In this document: piece by piece, positions 1-6,748 of the stretch | How the letters are laid out: each line of letters starts with the position of its first letter | How positions within the stretch are numbered: the first letter of the stretch is position 1 | Assembly: GCF_024662015.1 (NCBI RefSeq) | Contig: NZ_CP102480.1 | Location: 3,404,501 to 3,468,500 of the forward strand | Reading direction: 5' to 3' | Origin: Nisaea acidiphila | GTDB lineage: Bacteria > Pseudomonadota > Alphaproteobacteria > Thalassobaculales > Thalassobaculaceae | Length of the DNA stretch: 64,000 nt | Translations under genes and position numbers: made by a program | The notes under the pieces: model-generated | Told to the model about the DNA's origin: nothing | What the model saw: only the letters and a program-made list of their open reading frames with translations | Database searches by the model: none

Positions 1-415
1 GTATGACTTGTTCGAAGCTCTTGGCGGCTTCCAACGCGAAGTTGGCTTCGAAATCACCTGCGTCATTCTTGACAGGAAGCATGATCAGGACTCCGGACTC
101 GACTGGGATGGAATGAATTATTGCATCTCGGTCCTGGAGAAGAGGGCCCGTGTCAGGTTCTTGACGGTTTCATATTGCTATAGCGGGCTCTTCGAACATG
201 TGCGGTCGGGCTCTCTGTCACTCTCCGAAGCTTGTTCTGATGATGTGCGCAAATTCGCTGACCTTGCAGTGGATTCCGGAAGTGGCTGGACCGGTGACGT
301 GCTTGCTCAGTTCGAGCAGCGCGAGCTACTCGAATGGGCTTTCGAATCAATCAGCGGGTTTCGAAAGCTCGGGCTGGTTCCTGATCCTCCGACAGACTTG
401 GGAGAAGCGGCATGA
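1..415 (+). CDS. Unknown protein, 5' end outside the window
   Basis: The frame is open from the first bases of the window, so this is the C-terminal part of a longer protein. About 137 residues are visible, ending in a TGA at 413-415. I recognise no domain. The visible part is acidic and rich in aromatic residues, with no membrane segment. The stop overlaps the ATG of the next gene in an ATGA arrangement, so the two are probably translationally coupled and work together. Function unknown. Confidence 0.6.
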   Translation, partial: YDLFEALGGFQREVGFEITCVILDRKHDQDSGLDWDGMNYCISVLEKRARVRFLTVSYCYSGLFEHVRSGSLSLSEACSDDVRKFADLAVDSGSGWTGDVLAQFEQRELLEWAFESISGFRKLGLVPDPPTDLGEAA

Positions 416-807
416 AGCAGAACGACAACATGATCATTGTCCTGGTTCCGGCCTGGGAAACGTTTGAGGGCGAATTGGTCGTTTTTAAGGAACTGAGCAA
501 TCAGGAATTGCTTCACTACCATCGAACGACGGCGGCGGTGGATGTTCAGAACCTTCGGGAGCAGGAGCAGTCTCGTGTTCCGACCGCGTGGGTCGCTGGC
601 GGTTACCTCGCCGTCACCAATGAACTTGAAAAGCGACTGGGTCCTGAAGCCGCAGCGAGGAAACAGGCCGAGGGGGGCAGTGATGGCCAGCATGGCGCGC
701 AGGTCGCTCTTCTCGTCGACAAGCTTGCGTTGGAGTATGCCCTGCGGCATGGCCGTCGGCCCCCAACCGATAGCCAGCCTGCAGCTTCGGCTCCTGGTTA
801 TTTTTGA
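412..807 (+). CDS. Unknown protein coupled to the upstream gene
   Basis: This is a 131-residue soluble protein that begins inside the stop codon of the preceding gene (ATGA overlap). A second in-frame ATG lies six codons downstream. The first 25 residues look like a beta-strand core (MIIVLVPAW) followed by an acidic helix. The tail after about residue 110 is Pro/Ala-rich and probably disordered. I recognise no family. The tight coupling suggests a two-protein unit such as a pair of partners or an effector with its neutraliser, but nothing in the sequence proves that. Confidence 0.6.
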   Translation: MKQNDNMIIVLVPAWETFEGELVVFKELSNQELLHYHRTTAAVDVQNLREQEQSRVPTAWVAGGYLAVTNELEKRLGPEAAARKQAEGGSDGQHGAQVALLVDKLALEYALRHGRRPPTDSQPAASAPGYF

Positions 808-855
808 GTGCGATTTTGGCCGCGGAGGGGAATGAGGAGACCTACCCTCGTCACC

Positions 856-2469
856 TCAATGCAGCATCCGCGGCCCGTCGACACTCGCCCCGATCGCGGC
901 CAGCAGCGCCGCCCTGATCCGCCGGATGCTCTGACCCTCGGCGAAGGCCTGTTCGAGCATCCTCTCCGCTTCCGGATGAATCTCCGGCAGGGCGAAAGGA
1001 TCGACACCAAGCTCATTGGCGATCTCGGTCTTGAGGCTGTCGAGGATCGCCGGCAGCTGCTTGGCGTTCGGCGACGTAACCCGCACGACGGTGACCCGGT
1101 TAAGCAACGGCTCTGGAAGGCCGGCGAGACTGTTCGCCGAGAGGATCCAGTTCACCGCAGAGAGATCGGCGGCGGTGCAGAGATACTCGTCGTACCAGCT
1201 CCTGGACGTCTCTGGCTCCAACATCGCCAGCAGAGTGTCGACGATACGACCGTTGTGCCTTGAGAGCCCCGCCTTCTCGACCTCGTCGACGAGGATCATG
1301 GGGTTCGCGCAGTTGCCGTCGCGGATCGCACGAAGAACCGCGGAAGGCTCGCCCGTCGACCATCCCTTGGAGGTGCCAGCCAGATCCCGGTTGTCGCTGT
1401 TGCCGCCGCAGCCGATGGTCCTCATGGGCAGCCCTGCAAGTTCGGCAAAGCGTCGGGCAAACCGGGACTTGCCGGTGCCGGGCTCCCCGAGCAGAAGCAG
1501 CGGCCGGATGCGGATCGCGGAGGACGCATTTTTGCGCAGGCGCCCAAGAGCGAGATCGCGGCGGATATGGTCAACCGCATCCGCCATCCAGGAAAACTCT
1601 CGCGTGAGATGACGCTTGAGCTCGTTGGGATTGTTGCCCAAGAGAGGCAGGGGCTTCGCCAGCCGGTCCCATCCCTGGCGCTGCAACTCGTCCCTAGGAA
1701 CGTAAGCAGGGAGCACGGTTAGCTTGGCGGCGCCGCTGCCTGGCATGCCCTCCTCGGTCTTCCGGGGCTCGGGCAGGGCCGGACCGCCGCCACGCGCGCG
1801 ATCCTCTTGCTCGAGCGCATCGCGTGTCGCACTGGTGTCGGAGAGATCGCCGGCCGCCGAGAGGATCACAGCTGCCGTGCGGTAGCGCTGGTGACTCTCG
1901 TAATCCAGCAGGGCCTCGAAGGCCCTTGCAAGCGGATCGAGACGGATCCAGCCCTCGGCCATGGTGAGAAGATGGCGCCGCCGCCGCTTCCATTCCGCGA
2001 CCGTCTGCCGCTCTTCTCGGGAGCGCTCTTGGCGGGGACGGCTCGATTGTACGATTGTTGGCGCTCGTAGACCGTCGGCAAAATGCATCAGACCCCGGGC
2101 CAGCATGTTTGCGGCAAGCGGATTGACCTGTCCCGGCCTGAGATCCGCGCGCACGCCCATGACCCAGCTGTAGAGCACGATGGTCATCCGCATATCGAAG
2201 CGGGCGGTCTCTTCGCCCGGATCTGCCGGCAGAGCGGTGAGCAGCTTCGGCAGGATGTCCAGCCTGGCATCGAGCAGTGCCCGAACATCTTCCGCCAGTT
2301 GCGGGTGGATGCGGCAGATCGCGTTCAGGGCCGGATCGAGACGGTAATAGAGTTGAAACAGGATGGAGGAGCGTTCAGAGAGGAACCGCGGCTCCACGGT
2401 CCGCCAGAGTTCCCACGCACTGGTGGTGTCGATCAGCCTCAGCTGATCTTCGAGTGTCTTGTTGCGCAT
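856..2469 (-). CDS. Lon-like AAA+ ATPase without protease domain
   Basis: 537 residues. The C-terminal half is an AAA+ module close to the Lon ATPase. Counting from the ATG at 2475 it has Walker A GEPGTGKS near 330-337, Walker B MILVDEVEKAG near 393-403, a sensor-1 Asn in ILSAN near 447 and an arginine-finger region PEPLLNR near 460. A Lon-like stretch (LEPETSRSWYDEYL) lies between Walker B and sensor 1. The N-terminal half, about 250 residues, is helical and unassigned. The protein stops after the small AAA domain, so no Lon Ser-Lys peptidase is present. I chose the ATG at 2469 because AAGGAA sits five bases upstream; the ATG at 2475 has no spacing for it. Probably a remodelling ATPase of an accessory element; target unknown. 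Confidence 0.8.
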   Translation of the reverse strand: MRNKTLEDQLRLIDTTSAWELWRTVEPRFLSERSSILFQLYYRLDPALNAICRIHPQLAEDVRALLDARLDILPKLLTALPADPGEETARFDMRMTIVLYSWVMGVRADLRPGQVNPLAANMLARGLMHFADGLRAPTIVQSSRPRQERSREERQTVAEWKRRRRHLLTMAEGWIRLDPLARAFEALLDYESHQRYRTAAVILSAAGDLSDTSATRDALEQEDRARGGGPALPEPRKTEEGMPGSGAAKLTVLPAYVPRDELQRQGWDRLAKPLPLLGNNPNELKRHLTREFSWMADAVDHIRRDLALGRLRKNASSAIRIRPLLLLGEPGTGKSRFARRFAELAGLPMRTIGCGGNSDNRDLAGTSKGWSTGEPSAVLRAIRDGNCANPMILVDEVEKAGLSRHNGRIVDTLLAMLEPETSRSWYDEYLCTAADLSAVNWILSANSLAGLPEPLLNRVTVVRVTSPNAKQLPAILDSLKTEIANELGVDPFALPEIHPEAERMLEQAFAEGQSIRRIRAALLAAIGASVDGPRMLH

Positions 2470-2679
2470 GACCATTCCTTCCCAAGGACGGGAAAAGCAA
2501 AAAACTGAAGGTTCGGAGGAAGGCGCCGGAGCTGCCGGCGGTCAGCGCGCTATCAAAAAACGAATGAACACGGAGAGAAGACGCGGAGCGTCGCTCGCGG
2601 ACGTCCGCGAGTGAGAAAGCCGGCAAACAAAAGCCGGGGAATATGAGGTCAAGCCGAAGCGCATAATGAACGCAGGTCC

Positions 2680-2922
2680 TCAGGCGATGATCAGGTCGCT
2701 CATCATGCTGAGCATGGAGACCAGGTCAGCAAGAAGCCCGGAAGCCTCGACATAGTCTGCGACAGAGACGAAGCCGGAGAAAACTCGCGTCACCCCGTCC
2801 GTCACATCGACGGCATCGAGGAAATCGCGAAGGTTCGAGCGGGAGAGCCATTTGTCGGAAAGATCAGAGACCGCGTCGAGAGCCCCGGCGACAGCGACGG
2901 CAGAAACGGAGAGTTGCTTCAT
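2680..2922 (-). CDS. Small unknown protein divergent from an XRE regulator
   Basis: 80 residues from the ATG at 2922; an upstream ATG in the same frame would add 11 residues. It begins with a stretch of small hydrophobic residues (SVSAVAVAGALDAV) and ends with a hydrophobic helix rich in Met and Leu, possibly amphipathic. No family recognised. It is transcribed away from the XRE gene at 2980 across a 57-base AT-rich gap that carries inverted repeats, so the XRE protein probably controls it. A small-protein partner regulated by its neighbour, as in toxin-antitoxin pairs, is possible but unproven. Confidence 0.45.
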   Translation of the reverse strand: MKQLSVSAVAVAGALDAVSDLSDKWLSRSNLRDFLDAVDVTDGVTRVFSGFVSVADYVEASGLLADLVSMLSMMSDLIIA

Positions 2923-2941
2923 TGGAGAAATCCCAATAACA

Positions 2942-2956
2942 ATTGACAACATCAAT
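2942..2956. promoter_or_regulatory. Candidate XRE operator
   Basis: ATTGA and TCAAT arms (2942-2946 and 2952-2956) form a perfect inverted repeat with a 5-base spacer in the AT-rich gap between the divergent genes at 2922 and 2980. Its place and symmetry fit an operator for the adjacent XRE regulator. This is inferred from position only. Confidence 0.3.
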
Positions 2957-2979
2957 ATATTGCATCAAAGTCACTGCAA

Positions 2980-3243
2980 ATGTCAATGAAAAATATTGAC
3001 CCTAATAGAATAACCCCATCTCAATGCCGTGCCGCCCGGGCCTTGCTCCGGTGGAGCCAGAACGAGCTCGCCGAGAGGGCGAAGGTCGGCAAGCAGACGC
3101 TGGCCGACTTCGAGCGGGAGGCGCGGGAGCCCTACGACAGGACGTTGGCCGATATTGTGGCGGTAATCGAGGACGCTGGGATCGAGTTCATCGGGACAAG
3201 AGAGTCAGGTGGAATAGGGGTACGGTTCAAATTGATGACCTGA
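2980..3243 (+). CDS. XRE-family transcriptional regulator
   Basis: 87 residues. A helix-turn-helix of the Cro/C1 type occupies about residues 13-70 (CRAARALLRWSQNELAERAK, then VGKQTLADFEREAREP). The C-terminal part (DAGIEFIG...GGIGVRFK) is the beta-hairpin extension seen in small chromosomal and mobile-element XRE proteins. Two in-frame ATGs occur at 2980 and 2986. It likely binds the intergenic inverted repeats and represses itself and the divergent small gene. The end of the gene runs into a tRNA-like 3' fragment. Confidence 0.8.
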   Translation: MSMKNIDPNRITPSQCRAARALLRWSQNELAERAKVGKQTLADFEREAREPYDRTLADIVAVIEDAGIEFIGTRESGGIGVRFKLMT

Positions 3244-3277
3244 AGGTCGCGGGGTCAAACCCTGCCCCCCGGTAACT
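3234..3277 (+). repeat. tRNA-fMet-like 3' fragment, possible attachment-site scar
   Basis: A T-arm can be drawn at 3249-3265: stem GCGGG/CCTGC with one G-T pair and loop GTCAAAC. The order ACCTGAAGGTCG, T-arm, C-rich acceptor strand matches the 3' half of bacterial initiator tRNA. The 5' half of a tRNA is missing, the T-loop is imperfect and the acceptor end is TAACT rather than ACCA. Fragments like this are typically left where integrases use tRNA 3' ends. It is a degenerate copy, so the call is tentative. Confidence 0.35.
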
Positions 3278-3603
3278 AAGAATATCGGGACCTTAGCGAA
3301 AACCCCGGTGAGGCCTCTTGTGTGTCTGGAAGCATTCTGCAAGCGGGCGGGGCACAACGGCGCGCCCTATCCGAGCCGACTACTCGCTATGACTCTGCCA
3401 GTTGATCGGTGCGACCTTCTTGTATCCGATGTCTGGTTGCGACCCTAAACGGACATAGAGTAGCTAATTTCTGATTGACCGCTGTTTGCGGCTAACATCT
3501 CACCGTATTGGTCCGAGACCGTCGTATGGCCGTTCTTGGTCCTGCAGTCGGCCAAACTTGGTTATGCACGCTCCTCGGCGTGGAAGAGAGTGAAAGGATC
3601 AAC
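3278..3603. other. Non-coding stretch upstream of the pentapeptide gene
   Basis: About 325 bases between the tRNA-like fragment and the next start codon. I see no convincing ORF, repeat or hairpin. The last bases (GTGAAAGGATCAAC) contain the ribosome-binding site of the pentapeptide gene. Confidence 0.4.
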
Positions 3604-4746
3604 ATGGCGGACGATCGGATCGTGCTCGAGGGTGGCGAGGCGATTGCGCTGTGGAAGCAGGGCGAGGATGCCTGGAATGCCTGGATAGATGAAAACGCTG
3701 AGGCCGATGTCAGCTTCAAGGGCGTGGATTTCTCCCAGCATGCCGAGCAATACGGACCGGTTTCTTTCGACGGTTACCATTTTCCTCGAGGCGCCGTCTC
3801 CTTCCGCGGCGCCAAATTCGGAGATAATGACCTATCGTTTGTCGCATCTAAATTCGCGAAAGGCTATCTCGACCTCGGTGCCGCTAGTTTCGAAAGAACT
3901 CGCGTCAACTTCATGTCTGCGGTTTTTGAGGAGTGCGACGTCCTTGTTATAAATCCAATTTTCAATCGAGCCCGCTTCACATTCGATTTTGCGAGGTTTG
4001 GCGGCCGGTTCGTTTTTGTATCTCCTCTTCCCTTGAGCCCTAAAGGCCAACGCACGCGTGATGAGGAAGCATACTCAATTAAAAAGCTGTCTTTCAGATT
4101 CTGCCAGTTCCAAGGTGTTGTCCTCATCGAAGGCCGGTTCGACTGCATACCGGATCTCCGCAGCACAATCACCCAAGGTCATATCGATCTGCAGAACCTA
4201 ACAGTCGAGCCAATCCATCGACTTTTCGTTCGCGGATGGGGGAGGATTGGGGACCCTCACCCTGTTAACGACGCGGTCCCTGCGCTGCGGCGGCTGAAGG
4301 AACTGGCCGAGGCCAACCGCCATCACGAAGCCGCGCTTAGGTTCTTCGGCGGCGAATGCCAAGCGCAGCGGTGGACCCGCTACCGCATGGCTGCTTCACT
4401 GCTCGACTGGGCCTACGACTTGCTTTGCGACTACGGCCAATCGGTCGCGCGGCCAGTAATTGGCCTATTTGTAAGCATTGCGCTGTTCGTCGTGGTCTAT
4501 GCCGCCCTAGCGTCCCCGGAACTGGGCAAGGACATTGACGTGCTCGGTGAGGCCGTGTCCGCCTCACTCGCCAATACTCTGCCATTCATTCCCTCGTCCC
4601 GTACGGTACGGACCGACGCGTTCGATCTACTCTACGGAACGAATCCTGGACTCTGGATCGACATCCTCAGTCTCACTCAGGGTGCTATCGGGTTCGTGTT
4701 CCTGTTCCTAATCGGTCTCGGCCTCCGAAACCGGTTCCGAATGTGA
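3604..4746 (+). CDS. Pentapeptide-repeat-like membrane protein
   Basis: 380 residues from the ATG at 3604, which follows GAAAGG at a good distance; the frame is open further upstream without such a signal. Residues about 30-160 show degenerate repeats with Phe every five residues (VSFKGVDFS, VSFDGYHF, VSFRGAKF, LDLGAASF, VNFMSAVF), the pattern of pentapeptide beta-helices with Phe at the central position. The C-terminal third has two hydrophobic segments (about 282-303 and 357-376) separated by a loop, like the two-helix pore-type domain that often ends such proteins. It is likely anchored in the inner membrane with the beta-helix in the cytoplasm. Substrate or partner unknown. Confidence 0.7.
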   Translation: MADDRIVLEGGEAIALWKQGEDAWNAWIDENAEADVSFKGVDFSQHAEQYGPVSFDGYHFPRGAVSFRGAKFGDNDLSFVASKFAKGYLDLGAASFERTRVNFMSAVFEECDVLVINPIFNRARFTFDFARFGGRFVFVSPLPLSPKGQRTRDEEAYSIKKLSFRFCQFQGVVLIEGRFDCIPDLRSTITQGHIDLQNLTVEPIHRLFVRGWGRIGDPHPVNDAVPALRRLKELAEANRHHEAALRFFGGECQAQRWTRYRMAASLLDWAYDLLCDYGQSVARPVIGLFVSIALFVVVYAALASPELGKDIDVLGEAVSASLANTLPFIPSSRTVRTDAFDLLYGTNPGLWIDILSLTQGAIGFVFLFLIGLGLRNRFRM

Positions 4747-5021
4747 TCTGTTCATGAAAGGCCGGTCGAAGTTAGCAATCGCGACCAATCCTGTAAGAAG
4801 AGCCACGCTGCGTTGGTCACACAGTCTTGTGCAACACTCGACCCAAAGCGGCCGTTTCGAGATGCTACACCGTTCGCCCTAATGAGCCGCCAGTGAAGCA
4901 ATTTCCCACCAAGTGCAGCGTTTGAGACTTCCCCGCTCTACAGAGACATAGCGATTAAGCGTTTTCTATTCTTTTCATCTGTCATACCTGGCACTGGGCG
5001 TACCAAGTATAGCTGACTCCG

Positions 5022-5465
5022 TTAGACGTTCAGAAATTCATTCGCTTGCCGGTCAGCATCCTCGCGCGATCCGGCAACGGCCATGGGGAAGTCGAACAAG
5101 CGGCCGGAAATCGTCCCGATACGCTTTGTCAGAAGGTCTCGTAGTTCCGGGTCTTGAGTGATGTAGAGATACCCTTTGCAGTAGGTGTTCAATGCGTCCC
5201 GGTTCTGCTTGATCCAGATGTTGGATGTGCGTTCGTCCTCGTGAGGTTCGTCGTCGTGATCGTGGGAGGCCGGGGTCCAGATCGCGACAAAAGGCGTTTG
5301 CTGCGCAAGAAGGCATTTCAACCCGTTTAGAATTCGCGACACCCGGTCTTCCTCGTCGAGCTCGGGAAAGCGGACATGGACGATCGGCCATGCGCCGAGA
5401 TCGAACAGGACCGCGTCCGGTTCCGCGCCCTCGAAGGTCTTCTGGATCGAATGCGATATCGTCAT
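5022..5465 (-). CDS. Unknown protein at the end of the siderophore operon
   Basis: 147 residues, starting at the ATG that overlaps the stop codon of the MFS importer (TGA/ATG overlap at 5462-5465). This makes it the last cistron of the siderophore uptake operon. The frame is open far upstream, but that part only shadows the MFS gene. The N-terminus (VLFDLGAWPIVHVRFPEL) looks like a beta strand, and an acidic His/Asp patch (HDHDDEPHEDE) lies near residue 68. No membrane segment or signal peptide. No family recognised; a cytosolic role tied to iron or siderophore handling is inferred from position only. Confidence 0.65.
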   Translation of the reverse strand: MTISHSIQKTFEGAEPDAVLFDLGAWPIVHVRFPELDEEDRVSRILNGLKCLLAQQTPFVAIWTPASHDHDDEPHEDERTSNIWIKQNRDALNTYCKGYLYITQDPELRDLLTKRIGTISGRLFDFPMAVAGSREDADRQANEFLNV

Positions 5466-6748
5466 GTCTCTCTTCCAGTCAGGGGGTAAAGAATGAACGT
5501 TGCCGCGAGCATTGCCGCTGCGACCAAGGCGTAGAACCAATCCCAGCCCAGCATGGACACCGCCTGGGCCGCCGCGATTGTGGCGAGCGTGCTGGCAAAC
5601 CGGCTGATGCCATAATAGGCGGCATAATCTGTCGCGGGTTGGCTGCCTGCTGCCCAGCCAAGGATTTTCGCCGCGATGACGACATAGATGCCGCTCACCG
5701 CAGCGCCGATCGCCACAGCGCCCGCAATCGCCGTCATGCGGTCCGCCTCGAGGTAGCCATAGCCAAGGGCCGCGAGGGCTGCGAAGACGAGAACCATGAA
5801 AGCGAGCAAGCTCCTCTGGAGCCCGATGGACTGCATCAGCGGGATCGAAACGATCGAGATCGCCAGCATGGAAAGCGGCCCGAGGGTGCCGACGAGCCAG
5901 CCGATTTCCTGGAGAGGCACGCCGATGTCGACCAGCATCAGCCGGTTCAGGCCGGAAGCGGGAAACAGGACGCAGCAGGCGATCGTCAGCAACACCAGAC
6001 GCCGGCGCAGTGCGGGAACGGAAAGCAACCGTAACAGGCTCGCCGCACCCGCCGCCGGAGCGCTCCCGGAGGCAATGCCGGTTGGCTCGTCCCGGGGAAT
6101 CAATACAAGGGCGGGAGCCAGAAACCCGGTCAGCAGTAGGGCGACGAGCAAAAACACCGTTCGCCAGCCAAGCTCGGAAAACATGGCCACGAAGGCGCCT
6201 CCGCCAAGCATGGCTCCGGCCGACAGAGACGCCAACTTTGTCGCGGCTGCGGTCGGCCGCCAATTCTCGGAGACGGACCGGACCGCCTGCGCGTCGAGGG
6301 CGATGTCCATCGTTGCGATCGCGACTGCAACGGACAGCCCGAGAGCAAAGAGGATCCAGAGCGCCGTCCCCTCGGCGAACGCGATGATCACAAGCAGCGA
6401 TACAGCAACACCCTGCATCGCAGCGATCCAGCCGAGTTGACGGGAAATCCACGGAACTGGGTTTCGGTCGACGAACGGTGCCCAAAGGAAGGTCAGACCG
6501 AATGGAAGGTAAAGCAGGTACAGCCATCCGGCCGAGCCGATCTCCATGCCCTGGGCTCGCATCACCGTGGGCAACCCGCCATTGACGACCCCCATCACCA
6601 ATCCGAACCCCACATAGAGCGCGTTGAGCCCGAACAATATCTTGACCTGCTGCCAGCGCGTCGGCCCGTGTGGCCCGGCACCGAGTCTTGCGATGTCGGT
6701 CACCGGATCACCAGCGGTACTTGAGGGTGGCATAGACCGTTCGTCCAT
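5462..6748 (-). CDS. MFS siderophore importer, RhtX/FptX-like
   Basis: 428 residues with about twelve membrane helices. The N-terminal part (NALYVGFGLVMGVVNGGLPTV, then YLPFGLTFLWAPFVDR) resembles the RhtX/FptX group of single-protein inner-membrane siderophore permeases rather than drug exporters. It overlaps the end of the TonB receptor gene by about 40 bases and the start of the next gene by four, so the three are co-transcribed. The expected role is to carry the iron-siderophore complex from periplasm to cytosol after the receptor has brought it through the outer membrane. A second possible start lies at 6733. Confidence 0.8.
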   Translation of the reverse strand: MDERSMPPSSTAGDPVTDIARLGAGPHGPTRWQQVKILFGLNALYVGFGLVMGVVNGGLPTVMRAQGMEIGSAGWLYLLYLPFGLTFLWAPFVDRNPVPWISRQLGWIAAMQGVAVSLLVIIAFAEGTALWILFALGLSVAVAIATMDIALDAQAVRSVSENWRPTAAATKLASLSAGAMLGGGAFVAMFSELGWRTVFLLVALLLTGFLAPALVLIPRDEPTGIASGSAPAAGAASLLRLLSVPALRRRLVLLTIACCVLFPASGLNRLMLVDIGVPLQEIGWLVGTLGPLSMLAISIVSIPLMQSIGLQRSLLAFMVLVFAALAALGYGYLEADRMTAIAGAVAIGAAVSGIYVVIAAKILGWAAGSQPATDYAAYYGISRFASTLATIAAAQAVSMLGWDWFYALVAAAMLAATFILYPLTGRET

